Positions 33,926 to 44,615 of a stretch of 64,000 nucleotides of DNA are shown piece by piece (the first letter of the stretch is position 1; every line of letters begins with the position of its first letter). The notes below the pieces were generated by a model. That model was not told where the DNA came from, searched no databases, and worked only from the letters and a program-made list of their open reading frames with translations. Location of the stretch: positions 2,101,487 through 2,165,486 of the forward strand of contig NC_034009.1 of assembly GCF_000346465.2 (NCBI RefSeq), read 5' to 3'. Made by a program: the position numbers and the translations under genes. The DNA comes from Prunus persica. Taxonomy: Eukaryota; Streptophyta; Magnoliopsida; Rosales; Rosaceae.

Positions 33926-34439
33926 TTGAAACTCATGATCCTTCATGCAAAGTGGCAAAAACCTCCTGTTGGGGTCATCAAGATCAACGTGAAATGTGCC
34001 TTTAGAGCCCATAATGGGACTGGTGGCGGTGGCTTAGTGGCGAGGAATGAGGATGGAGGCTTTGTTGCTGCAAAGGCTTGTCTTTTTTCCCTGGGTTGCA
34101 TCACCAGCGCATGCTGAGGCCCTTGCTCTTAGGGAGGCGTTACAATTTGCTGGTGATATGAGCTTTAATCACTTGCAGGTGGAGTGTGATGCTTTGGAGC
34201 TTGTCCAATCGCTGAGCCGTACAACGGTGGATACTTCCTCAATTGGTTCTTTGGTGGAGGAATGCAAAGCGATCCTTGCGCTTTTGCCTAATACTTCCAT
34301 TATGCATATCTCTATAATGGCCAACAAAGTGGCACATAGACTAGCACAACTATCTTTAACTCTGACCTCAGCATCCACTTGGTCATGGGAACCTCCTGTG
34401 ATCATCACAGATACTTTGGTGGAAGATTCTATGTACTAA
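33926..34439 (+). pseudogene. Non-LTR retrotransposon RNase H (RVT_3-type), frameshifted
   Basis: The first frame has KWQKPPVGVIKINVKCAF, the start of a plant LINE-associated RNase H domain, and GGGGLVARNEDGGFVAA. After about 34085 the match continues in another frame with HAEALALREALQFA (catalytic Glu) and LQVECDALELVQSL (catalytic Asp), then MANKVAHRLAQLS. The first catalytic Asp, expected in KINVDxAF, is Lys or Cys here. Frameshift and lost residue make it inactive. The LINE's 3' end resumes after the Mutator-type insertion: TCTATCAATG at 38980-38989, then ATATCGTTTCATTTC and an A-run at about 39006-39016 that looks like the poly(A) tail. Confidence 0.8.
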
Positions 34440-34998
34440 GTCTTTTTCTATCAATGGTATACTAGTGATTTACTCCTGAACTTGTACTTAACTTTCGATT
34501 TACCCTTCATTTTTTTTATATAGAAAATTAAGAATATGAACTCTCTTTTTTTGCCAATTTCCCTACTACTGTCTAAATCCGCAACATTTCATCTAATTTG
34601 CCGTTAAATATATAAGGGCAAAGTGGTTATTTTGTACGTTAAAAATAAATAAAAATACAATAAAATAATTTTATTATTTTTTTTTTTTTTTTAAAAAAAA
34701 AAAGAGTAGAGAAAATGTCATCCTCAGACTTCCTATTAGCCTCTGAATTTCTGCTTACCAACCCCATTTCCTATAAGCCTCATACCAACCCCCTTCTTCC
34801 CCAAAATCAAACACATCCCATACAACAACACCAAAACCTCTACCATATATTTGAACAAAAAAAACCCATATGTCCAAGGCCCGTGTCTTAGGGAAACAAG
34901 AACGGTGAGCAATCCCACATCACTTGGGGAGGGAAAGGTGAAGTGATTTATGTGTGTGGGCATTTCTCTTCCTAGCAAGAGGCATTTTGGGCAAGATG

Positions 34999-37083
34999 TG
35001 AAAGGACCCGCCTCGAATTTTCTCAAAATCTGAGACGAACCCTTTGGAATTCCTGACATCACCCTGATGTCAGGCCCACTTACTAAAAACTGAGACTTCC
35101 TGCCGAAATTTCGGCAGAGTCTCCCCTATAATTTGGACATTTCCCAAAATTTCAACCTGCATAAAAACGCATTTAATATCCACAACTGGCAGCATGCACA
35201 ATATAATTTCATGCAAATTCTCATAAATGGCCTTCGGCCTTCCAATAATTCTCAAACAACTACCAAACAATTCAAATACCAAATATGACTAATATTTAGT
35301 CTGCGGCTGCACCTAATAACCTTAGGCTGCCTACGTACCCTCCTTGAGGGATCAAGCCACACGTAGTTCTTCCCTAAAAATCCAATTCCACACTTGGGCG
35401 ATGCCTTATTTCATTTCTCTGGATTTCATATAATCTCCCCATACGCCGGTACAACCAACGCCACGTATGGGGCCTGTCAACACGCCGGATAACCTACGCC
35501 ACGTGCGACAATGCCATACTATTATAATATCTCCCATACGCCGGTACAACCAACGCCACGTATGGGGCCTGTCCCAACGCCGGATAACCTACGCCACGTG
35601 GGACCTCAATATTCATATCACAAATCTCCCCATACGCCGGTACAACCAACGCCACGTATGGGGTCTGTCGACACGCCGGATAACCTACGCCACGTGCGAC
35701 CTCAACACAATATCACATAATCTCCCCATACGCCGGTATGACCAACGCCACGTATGGGACCTGTCTCAACGCCGGATAACCTACGCCACGTGAGACCTGA
35801 ACATCATATTACATAGCTTCCCATACGCCGGTATAACCAACGCCACGTATGGGGCCTGTCCCAACGCCGGATAACCTACGTCACGCGGGACCTAACTTTT
35901 ACTTGGTGGTACTTGTAGTGAATCCAACATCCGAGGAGGTACCTAAAGTAGTGCGTATAGCACTCCAAACTGACACCCTAGACTCTGTTGTACCCTTGTA
36001 CAACCATATATCATTATAGTTATATAAATTAATTCTAATATTGTGTAACCCTCCACAATCATCTAGCACCCGATAATCCCCCTAGAAAGGTGAGATTACT
36101 CTAGGAGACTCACGGTCAACCAAGGGTCAAACTACTCTAACCCTGGTCAACCGGACCTGCAGAACCCACGACCTCCAATTTCCGATCCAAAAGTCTCTAT
36201 GGGTTCTACCAGGTATAGGACACTTGTCCTGCGAGTTTGGTTCAGATCGGACGGTCGGATCGCTCACGATCGCACGATCTGACAGTTAATATAAATTATA
36301 AACTTTAAATTATTTATTCGGAACGTCCGGGGCTCCGATTCACAATCCGTGAAATCCTACACGATCCTAGAAATACCTAGATCAACATATATTAAATTTG
36401 GGACCATCCAACAGTCCCAACCTATCGAACCCGGATAATGCGCAATATGCGAATATCCGTTCGATAGTCAAACGACGTCCGAATTGAGATCCGCGAAATC
36501 CTACGCACTCGTGACAACCTAAGGATCTCATCGGAATACAGTGCTACTTTTCTACAGTGCCCACGCGCCACCACACGCGCCGGCAGCGCGTGGGTGCCCA
36601 AAGCGATAACGCTTCGCCGGAAAATTTCAAAACCACGGCTCCAAACTCCTACCCTAGGTATAACACCCTATTTGGAGCCACTTTTGTTCTTGGACCTACC
36701 CCAAAAAGTGGCCGGAAATGGCCGATCACGGCGGCTGAAGTTTCGGCCGATTTTCAATTCAAAAATCGAGTTGTCTACGCTAAGAATCGATCTAATCCTA
36801 CCCAACAGGCAGCTAGAGCATGAAAAATAGGTGAGAAACCATACCTTGCTCGTCGGATTTGGTGGCCGGAGGAAGGAGATCGACGGCGGCGAAGATCGGA
36901 CGACGCCGGCCGCTTCTCCTCCATTTTTCGGCGAAACTGCGGCGGCTGGAGGCGGGAGACGGCTGGGGCTGGAAGAGGACGACGCCCCGGTCATTTTGGT
37001 ACCTGCCCCGTCTACAGCCGTGGCCGGTGGCCGGAGTTGCGAGGAGAGAGAGAGGGAGAGCTGACGGGAGAGAGGGAGAGGTC

Positions 37084-37155
<72 letters not shown>

Positions 37156-37401
37156 AACCATATTTTATAAAAAATCTCATTTCGAAATATTTACGATTAT
37201 GCCACTGGGCTTCTTTTGACCATATCTCTCTCGTTACAACTCCGATTCGAGCTCACTACGTGTCTATGAACTCGTCTCAGTACGACCTATCCAAAAATAC
37301 TAGTCACTGCCCCAAACTCTCTCCGGTTAAAAATATGACCAAAATGCCCTTAAATAATTAAATAATTAAATAATGGTTAAATTTGGGGTCGGGGTGTTAC
37401 A
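34999..37401 (-). mobile_element. Solo LTR B (same family as A and C)
   Basis: On the minus strand it runs TGTAACACCCCGACCCC ... GGGTCCTTTCA, 2403 bp, with a perfect 5-bp duplication AGATG (34994-34998 and 37402-37406). It contains a (GA)n tract at 37089-37150 and a five-pair hairpin array at 35437-35893. Long stretches are nearly identical to copy C, so the two are recent. Frames with RERERE or SLSLSL here are products of the microsatellite. Confidence 0.92.
35437..35893 (-). repeat. Hairpin array B: five paired hairpins
   Basis: Five repeats, each with two hairpins. H1 has arms CCCATACG/CGTATGGG around CCGGTACAACCAACGCCA. H2 has the loop CCGGATAACCTACGCCA and arms that change between units: GTCCC/GGGAC twice, GTCG/CGAC, GTCTC/GAGAC, and one partly mismatched GTCAA/GCGAC. 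Arm changes are compensatory in three distinct combinations. Unit spacing is about 95 bases. Confidence 0.88.
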
Positions 37402-37947
37402 AGATGTCATTAGCTTGAGCCCAAAAATAAAACTGTGAGAGGGGAGGTCCAAAGCAGACAATATCTTGTTAGGGGAGTCACGTCGTGACAAATTGTATAG
37501 AGTTGGACCCCGACCGAAAGTGCTAGCGAGGATGCTGGGCCCCAAGGGGTGGATTGTAAGACCCATGTCTTGGGGGAACAAGAACGGTGAGCAATCCCAC
37601 ATCGCTCAAGGAGGGAAAGATGAAGTGTTTTATATGTGTGGCCACTTCTCTTCCTAGCAAGAGGCCTTTTGGGAAAGATACCATTAACTTGAGCCCAAGA
37701 ACAAAACCGTGAGGGAGGAGGCCTAAAGTGGACAATATCTTGCTAGGGGAGTCAGGTCATGACAATATGCACTTATTAGAACACAAAAAAAAAAAACCCA
37801 GATCCATTTGATCAAAAATCGCACAAGGGGCTAAGGGGTTGTGGCGAGGTGGGTGATTTTGTGGGTGTCGGGGATGGACCTGGGGTTTTGGGGAAGAGAG
37901 AGAAAGTGTGTGATGGTTGTGGGGTGGTGGCTATGGGAGGGTGAGTT

Positions 37948-37996
<49 letters not shown>

Positions 37997-38106
37997 CTGG
38001 GATGAGTAAAGAGGTGGTCGTTGGTTTGGGGTTGTGTTACGAAAAGGGATGCAGCGATGGTGGGAAGGGGGGATGGGTTGCGAATTAGTCTTGGGTGAGT
38101 TGCAGG

Positions 38107-38685
38107 TAGGGGTGGGCACTCAAACCGGCGAAACGGAAATCCAAACCAAACCGCACCGAACCAAACCGGAAAAAAACCGAGTTGACCAAAAAGTCAAAAA
38201 CCGAACCGGACCGGTTTGGACCGGTTTCGGATCCGGTTCCATGTCTTCAAAAACCGAACCGGGCCGAACCGAACCGGTGAAACTAAAAAAATATATAATT
38301 TCAATATATATATTTATATTTAATGCTATATTTTTAATTTCACTAAAAAAAACATAATATTTATCCAAGTTCAATGTCAAAATATCTCTATTTTCTCACT
38401 TTAATATTTATTTTTTATATGAAATTGAATAATTTGTTAATTTTCAAGTAAAAAAATAATATTTCAGTTGAGAATTGTATTAAAAAGTAATTTAAAAAAA
38501 TAATTTTTATAATCCGGTTCAAAACCGAACCGAACCGGAACCGGACCGAAACCGGTTCAAACCGAACCGGACAGTTTTTGAAATTTTTTTTATTAAAACC
38601 GAACCGAACCAAACCGGATGAATAGTATTGGATCGGTTCTAATTTGAGGCAAAAACCGGTCCAAACCGAACCGTGCCCACCCCTA
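38107..38685. mobile_element. hAT-type MITE with AACCG-rich interior
   Basis: The terminal inverted repeats TAGGGGTGGGCAC and GTGCCCACCCCTA are perfect, flanked by a perfect 8-bp duplication GTTGCAGG (38099-38106 and 38686-38693), which is diagnostic for hAT. The interior is full of CCGAACC and GGTTCGG words on both arms, so each arm can pair with the other around an AT-rich centre. It is non-coding. Confidence 0.92.
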
Positions 38686-39016
38686 GTTGCAGGTGGGAAA
38701 TAGGTAGTCATGTTGGGGAAGAAAAAGGGAGAAGGGATGGGGGGTCTATGGGTAAGATAGGTTTTTGTTTTGTTCTTTTTTTTTTTAATTTTTTTCTAAA
38801 AAAAGATTTATTTTTAATGATTTAACTGAAAATTGAATTAAATGTTGATGATTTAGACAGTATGGGGGAAATTGGCAGGAAAAAAAAAGTTCATATCCTT
38901 AATTTTCTTTATAAAAAAAAAGATATGAGGTCAATTGAAACCAGGATACAAGTTAAGGGACAAAATACTAGTATACCCATCTATCAATGATATCGTTTCA
39001 TTTCAAAAAAAAAAAG

Positions 39017-39900
39017 GTAAAGCACGTATTTGCATGACATTCATGTTTAACCATAGCAGTTTTTTTTTTTTTTTAGATGTTCATGCATTGCATTGGATTC
39101 TATATACATAAAACGTGCGGTTTTTATATTCATATGACTAGTGCACTCCCACTAGTCATTTGCACTAATTTGACTTCTTTTTTTCTCGATTTTACTTTTT
39201 GAGGTAAATAAAGAAAATATATTATGGAATTTTAAATTTTAAATTTTGAATTCTTTTCTTGGTAATATTCCTAAGATATGGATAAAATACAATTTTATCA
39301 ATAAAAGTAAAGACTCACATAGTATACCAATTGATCAGATAAGCACCCACATTAAATTATGTACCTAACATATACAGGTAAATAGTACTGTTATTAGCAA
39401 CAAAAATACTTAGTGGTAAATCGTGTTACCTATAAGTTATTAGGAACATAAATTAGAAGATTACTTATAAGTCAGATATAAAAATAAACAAAATAAAATT
39501 GTATTTTACCTATAAAAAAAGGTGCATAAAATACTATTACACATTATTGTGTATGCAATAGGCAATATGACATAAATGACTATTATCTGATTCAAATCAT
39601 AAGGGACAATATTAGAACAAAAAACGATTTTAAAAATAAAATATGTCCAAAACACAATGAAAAAGGAAAAAAGAAAAAAAAAGAAAGGGCCACCACTACC
39701 CACACCGGCCAACTCCCAACCACATTCCTTTTTTCTCAAGCTTTTCTCTTTGTGCTTTTTTCATTATCATTGACTATCTCTCACTCTCTCAAATTGGTAC
39801 AAGTAAATTCCATTACATTCATTCAGCAACGAAACCTTGAAAGGATCTCTCTCCCTCTCTGTATTCTTTGATTCATTTGGTGAAAACCCATTTGTTTTAG
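39017..39900. other. Intergenic, AT-rich, no gene
   Basis: Includes TATATACATAAAACG-type words and TGACTAGTGCACTCCCACTAGTCA, an imperfect palindrome near 39137-39160. From about 39770 a pyrimidine-rich leader begins that precedes the exon-like fragment at 39935. Confidence 0.4.
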
Positions 39901-39934
39901 AGGCAAAAGAAGGGATGTGAAGTGGGCATAAGCC

Positions 39935-40060
39935 ATGGCAGCTTCAAAACCAGAAGAGATAAGCCATCCACCAATGGACAACCCTCCACAATTTGTTTGG
40001 AAAATTAATTTGTCTCTCAAATTTCAAATTATTTCTCTTTATGCTTTAATTAATTAGGAT
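39935..40060 (+). pseudogene. Exon-1-like fragment, possibly of a nucleobase-ascorbate transporter
   Basis: ATG at 39935 gives MAASKPEEISHPPMDN, which resembles N-termini of plant nucleobase-ascorbate transporters (PEEISHPPMDQ). It then continues as NPPQFVWKINLSLKF and ends at a TAA in AT-rich DNA. A CT-rich leader precedes it, as in a real 5'-UTR. No later transporter exon is found in the following 3 kb. If the resemblance is right, this is a captured or stranded first exon; the resemblance is short and may be chance. Confidence 0.3.
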
Positions 40061-41356
40061 GGATTGTTGGATTTTGGTTAATTGATTGAGTTTTTGTTGT
40101 GGTTATTTTGTATAGATTTTTTTGAATTTATTTATTTGTATATATTTTTAGTTTTTAATTAATTAATTAAGATTGTTGTGGTTTGATTAAATGATTAATA
40201 TGGTGAATTGGTTAATATTTCAGTGTGGTGTTTATTTGTATATAATTAACATGGTGAATTGGTTAATGTGATTAATATAATGTTTTTAGCTTTTTTAAAT
40301 ATCGTTTTAGGCTTTGAACTATTGCGCCTTCTTTAAAAAATTTCTGGTTCCGCCGCTAGTTGTGTGCATGGCCTCCCATAGACCTCCCCTTCCCATGTCA
40401 ATAATTCCTCACTTGAGATCCATATTTGAAGAATCTAAGACCTAACCTTCGCGCCTCTCTCTTTGCCAGCTCTCATTATCCCTCTCTCACAATTCAATCA
40501 ACCATCGCACTCGCCATCCATCTCGTACACTGCTACTTCACATTATCGCACTCTCTTTGATCACGTCGCATGCACTCAACGGATTTCACCTCATTGAATC
40601 TCACTTGATCTTGAGGCTTTTTATCGCACGACACAATTCTTCGTATGAACCAATTTTTATCGCTAGATGAAATTACCTGTAGGATGACTAAAGATGTCTA
40701 GAGGGGGTGAATAGGCCAATTTAAAATTATAATCAATAAATAAAAATAAACTTCAGTAACATGGTTGTTATGGCTTATCAATCTTGAAACGTACTGAGCA
40801 TAAAATAAATGAACATGCAGAGAATTATTTTATATGGTAAAACACCATATCTGGGGAGAATTCATGAGATTCCTCAGTCCAAAACAAATCCACTATAGAA
40901 CGATGATTACAAGAAGTACTCACACACTTATCCTAGACACATTCTAAAAAATATTTACCGACTTCTTCGTAACTCAACTTCTATCATGGGATGATCTTTC
41001 GACACTCCTTATGTTGAATGCAATACTGGTCATGATTGGTTAAATCTCGCAGGAGAAATACCATCACCACGGTCTTAGTGCCCTCAACCGTATGAGTTAC
41101 CAAACATGCAAATGAATGCAATATGAATGATGAAAGTATTTGATAAATCACCAATTAAATATAGAACACTTGATGACTTATCTCAAAGATATGCACAACA
41201 ACTTTTCTTAGGAATTCTAGATGCTAAAAACAAATATATCAAAGTCATAGTTTGCAAAAGAGATGCACACAATGTTTTATACATAACCCATTCTCCTCTT
41301 TCCAAGAGAATTGCAAAAAGTCATGAATCAATATCTTGCCATTGATTAGATTTGAT
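40061..41356. other. Intergenic, repeat-like, no gene
   Basis: Contains TTGAACTATTGCGCC...TCTGGTTCCGCCGCTAG near 40310-40360, a terminal motif often seen in plant transposon relics, and GATGTCTAGAGGGGGTGAATAGGCC near 40690, known from degenerate LTR elements. No domain is readable in the short frames. Confidence 0.35.
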
Positions 41357-42303
41357 TAGGCCTGGGCACGGATCAGTTCGAAACGGTAGAAGGCTCTTCC
41401 GTTTTAGTTAACTAAACCAAAGACTTCGGTAGACCATTTTCTCTTCCGTTAACCAAACCAAAGACTTCGGTAGATTTCGGATTGGTTAACTAAATATTCG
41501 GTTCGGATTGGCCGGTACGCCAGTAGTACCGTAATAAAAACATACTAATAAAAATACAATTTATAATACTTTCACATAACATAAGTTCTTGAACAAATAC
41601 GCCAAATTATCCTTGTAAAATATAAAAATCCAATAGTCTAATTCATCGAAGTATGAAATCAAATAACTTAGTCACTATATATCATTCAATATGTACTCAA
41701 GATGTACTAGGAGCCACTTTTATTTGTTGTTTAAACCTTTGAGGGTTCTTTTTATTGAATTCTCTACCTTTATGTAAATGATTTTGAAATTTGTTCCACG
41801 ATGGGTTCTTTAGTTTTTTATGCTGAATCCAACCATATAAAGAACATAAAATTTGGATCAACAGTTGGAAAGTTACAGGTAAAAAAGGGGACAAAGGTCA
41901 AACTAGAAAACATAGGAAGTCCATAAGTTCCTCTCTGACCAAAAAGTGCTACATTACATGGGTAAGTGATACAATGGTGATAAAGAAGTGATACAATGGT
42001 GTTAAAGAAGTGATACAGTGGTGATAAAGCAGTGATAAAATGGTAATAAATGAGTGATACAAAATGCCTGATTGTCTTTACCTTTGATTTCTTGTTTTGT
42101 ATTTAAATAATAAAATAAGTATAAATATCGGATCGGTACGGGTTTCTGTTAGGTTTGGAATTTTATTTCCGTTAACCAAATTAAACATTTCAGTACGGAT
42201 CGGATCGGAATAATTAAAATTAAAAAATAATTATTTAACCAAACCAAACCGTCGGTACGGTATGGTCGGTATGCGGATAATTTGGATGAGATGCCCACTT
42301 CTA
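41357..42303. mobile_element. Diverged hAT-type MITE
   Basis: The left end TAGGCCTGGGCACGGAT and right end ATGCCCACTTCTA are partly complementary. The flanks GATTTGAT and AATTTGAT agree at 7 of 8 positions. The interior carries CGGTTCGGATTGG and CCAAACCGTCGG-type words on opposite arms, like the MITE at 38107. Near 41960-42060 there is a small tandem repeat of GTGATACAATGGTGATAAAG. It is an older, more decayed relative. Confidence 0.65.
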
Positions 42304-43160
42304 AATTTGATACTCTTAGAATCCTAATTGATTTCTCGTCAACTCTATGGCTTTCAGTCTAACCAATTGTTTATAGAAGGAAACACTATTAATCATGGAA
42401 ACCAATTTGGTATTAATAAAACAAACTCTCCAAGTCAAAGAAGAAAAAATAATATTTTAACTTAAATCAAAATATATAGGGTTCAACTAGGAAAGAATCT
42501 CAAGAGATAAAATCTAATCCTATTAAAAATAGGACTAATATAAAAGTACTTGAGTGAAAATAACTCTAACTAGGAATCTTATAATGAATGCATGATGATA
42601 TCATGATTTACCTAAAATCAAGTTCCTCATATCGATCTAGTCATATTTCGAAAATCTGGGATTGAATATGTTGCGCCAAAACTTCCAGTAATCGATATTC
42701 ACACACTAATTCCCGACTTATGCTGGAGTCTAGAAAATTTCAATTCAATTTTCATATTAACAATAGAACTACTTCTTGACGGATTTGTTTGTTGGTCCCT
42801 CCATTTGCTTGCCGACTAGCTCGATTCAGTCGTTAATTGCGACCATAAAATCAGTCGAACTGCACCATATCTAGCCCTTATTTAAAGCGTCTTAGATAAT
42901 GACTATTATTATTAAAATCCCAAATATGTTCGCAATTTGCTGATAGTAGATGGAAAATAATGAGGTCGATTCTGTTGTAAAAGCTCAACCATTAAGCATA
43001 AAGGAAAATAAGGAAAGGGGGTTTGTATTTGAAGAAAAAATTGTACCACTAAATTAAGAGCTAATTGGTATCTGAAACTGAACTTTTTATCAGTAAAGGT
43101 AAAATGAACATTCATCCCACGATGGAATAATTTAAACTAATTACACACTAGGAGCATATA
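42304..43160. other. Intergenic and 3' flank of DUF247-2
   Basis: AT-rich DNA, no gene seen. The last ~50 bases before 43161 are the 3' untranslated side of the minus-strand DUF247 gene. Confidence 0.4.
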
Positions 43161-44615
43161 TTATTGGTGAACTGTATAGTATGTCTGCAATAGGGTGAGC
43201 ACCAGAAGGATACAAGCTGCAACCAAAGAAATAATTTTCCATGGGTTAGATAAATACTCACGGTTCAATATTTCTAGCCACTTGCTCCATCCTTTGCCGT
43301 AGTATGTATTCACTCGAAAGCAGAGTTCACTATAGTAGAACTTTCGAAGCAAGGTGTCATTGTATAGCTTGTTGAAGAACTGAGAACCATCTTCTGGGCT
43401 CAACCACTTACCTAGTACTTCATTTTCACAAAGAAGTTTCATGTCCCTGCTGGAGCAAATGAGGTTGTCCATCAAAACTGCATACGATGTAATTTTAGGT
43501 GAACGGCCATGATAACACTGCTCCAAGGCAATGAGGTTCCGGAAAATTGATTCAGTCAGCTCTCCAATTGCTAGTTGTGGAATTGTGAAAACTCCATGTT
43601 TGAACTGAATGTTCATTATGCTTTCAGCGGTGCCTTTTCTGAATTTAACGCCTGCCTCAGATAGAGCAGTCGCAGTGGGAATCAATTGTTCCTCTAAGTT
43701 TTCAAATGATCGATCAATTTGACATTTGAATGGGAAAACTATTGAAGTTCTTATCAGATCAAGTATGTGCAAAAGTCCATCATCATGGTCGTCGTCATCG
43801 TTGTCGTCATCAACCACAACAACAGCCTCACCGTCTTTGTCATCGCCATATTTTTTTTCAGTGTGCGAAATTTTATCGCCATGATCATAAAGATAACATA
43901 GATAGGAATGGGAATTATGGTGCAATGGTGGATGTGTGCTGAAGGCCTTGAGCATAAGTACAATGAGGGCGGTATCATCAGGTTCATCGTAGTTCCTGGT
44001 AAGGTTGTACAAGCGCTCGAGGACAAACCAAGGTAGCTGATTTTCTAGTAGCAAAAGGTCATGGAACAAATACTGGATCATGCAATCCATGTTGAATATG
44101 GGGTCATTGATGTCCCTGCGTTCCTTATAATAGAAATTCCGAAAAAATTCCATTATGAAGCAACCGTCAAGTATCATCATTTCTATGAAGTCATCCTGGT
44201 TAATATGATCCAGTGGTTCTGCATAGAAATCACGAGCGCGAGTGTCAAACTCAGCAAAGCATTCTTTTTCTTGATCTAAAACCTTGCCAATGCGTTCGAT
44301 GAATATTTCCAAGCTTATATTCATGCGGGAAAGAAGGTTATGCAAATACCACTGTTTCACATTTTCCGTGGCTTGAAATTTTTTTTCGCGTCGGCTATGA
44401 AGGGGTCCGATTGAGACGATGTCAGGTCCATAGGCCCCTGGGTTATGTCTCCGCAGCAACAGAGGAACTCTGAAGATGCAGCATTTAGCAGAGAAAGGTG
44501 AAATATTATGGCGCAGCTTTGCTTTCATATTGGCTTTCAATGCTTCAAGTCCACCTACGTCGTCTTTTGTAACATTTGCAGTATGACCTATACTTGTTTG
44601 TATACCCTTTGCCAT
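43161..44615 (-). CDS. DUF247-2, intact DUF247 (UPF0481-type) protein
   Basis: A single-exon frame of 484 residues. Hallmarks in order are CCIFRVPLLLRRH near residue 45, YGPDIVSIGPLH near 60, MMILDGCFIMEFF near 145, DLLLLENQLPWFVLERL near 190, LHILDLIRTSIVFPF near 295 and a C-terminal membrane helix (IISLVAACILLVLTLLQ). The family is plant-wide, with mostly unknown function; some members act in grass self-incompatibility, which is no evidence for this copy. Just before the LHILDLIR block lies an acidic insert rich in Asp (VVVDDDNDDDDHDDG), where DUF247-1 has none. An intron in the 5'-UTR is likely: donor near 45297 and acceptor near 44637 on the minus strand. No lesion is seen, and the length is normal. 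Confidence 0.9.
   Translation of the reverse strand: MAKGIQTSIGHTANVTKDDVGGLEALKANMKAKLRHNISPFSAKCCIFRVPLLLRRHNPGAYGPDIVSIGPLHSRREKKFQATENVKQWYLHNLLSRMNISLEIFIERIGKVLDQEKECFAEFDTRARDFYAEPLDHINQDDFIEMMILDGCFIMEFFRNFYYKERRDINDPIFNMDCMIQYLFHDLLLLENQLPWFVLERLYNLTRNYDEPDDTALIVLMLKAFSTHPPLHHNSHSYLCYLYDHGDKISHTEKKYGDDKDGEAVVVVDDDNDDDDHDDGLLHILDLIRTSIVFPFKCQIDRSFENLEEQLIPTATALSEAGVKFRKGTAESIMNIQFKHGVFTIPQLAIGELTESIFRNLIALEQCYHGRSPKITSYAVLMDNLICSSRDMKLLCENEVLGKWLSPEDGSQFFNKLYNDTLLRKFYYSELCFRVNTYYGKGWSKWLEILNREYLSNPWKIISLVAACILLVLTLLQTYYTVHQ

Larger units (their letters stand above)
34873..37764 (+). mobile_element. TRIM retroelement, 5' LTR split by solo LTR B
   Basis: The right LTR (37555-37764, TGTAAGACCC...GTCATGACA, 210 bp) matches a left LTR made of 34873-34998 plus 37407-37490, also 210 bp once the inserted element and its target duplication are removed. 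Shared blocks include GAACAAGAACGGTGAGCAAT and GGACAATATCTTG-like. The internal part is only 64 bp (37491-37554) and starts with a degenerate primer-binding site AATTGTATAGAGTTGG. A perfect 5-bp duplication ATATG flanks the whole (34868-34872 and 37765-37769). This is the architecture of a terminal-repeat retrotransposon in miniature. Confidence 0.85.
34457..38979. mobile_element. Mutator-like non-autonomous element with ~180-bp TIRs
   Basis: The left end GTATACTAGTGATTTAC and following 170 bases are the inverted complement of the right end, which finishes ACTAGTATACCCA. Shared words include GAAAATTAAG(A/G)ATATGAAC, TGCCAATTTCCC and ACTGTCTAAATC. A 10-bp duplication TCTATCAATG flanks it (34447-34456 and 38980-38989); 9-11 bp duplications and long terminal repeats are typical of Mutator-like elements. 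It carries no transposase. It holds later insertions: a TRIM (34873-37764) and a hAT MITE (38107-38685), plus a (GA)n tract at about 37950-37990. It sits in the 3' untranslated part of a LINE. Confidence 0.8.

Noticed and set aside
35467..35793. Repeat protein frame with RRYNQRHVWGL units
   Set aside because: It is the translation of the hairpin array in solo LTR B; the same happens at 47679-47936 in LTR C. The frame is open because the unit contains no stop in that phase.
35437..35893. CRISPR-like array of regularly spaced palindromic repeats
   Set aside because: The DNA is plant nuclear, the array lies inside an LTR with target duplications, the spacers are not unique sequences, and no cas-type gene is present.
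36668..37180. 170-residue minus-strand frame with long Ser-Leu runs, and the plus-strand RERERE frames
   Set aside because: Both are products of the (GA)n microsatellite and the GC-rich part of an LTR. No splice or start context supports a gene.
38034..38380. Frames with KPHRTKPEKNR and similar text on both strands
   Set aside because: They translate the AACCG-rich arms of the hAT MITE.
41127..41345. 72-residue plus-strand frame
   Set aside because: No recognisable domain, flanked by repeat DNA, and no splice-consistent extension found.
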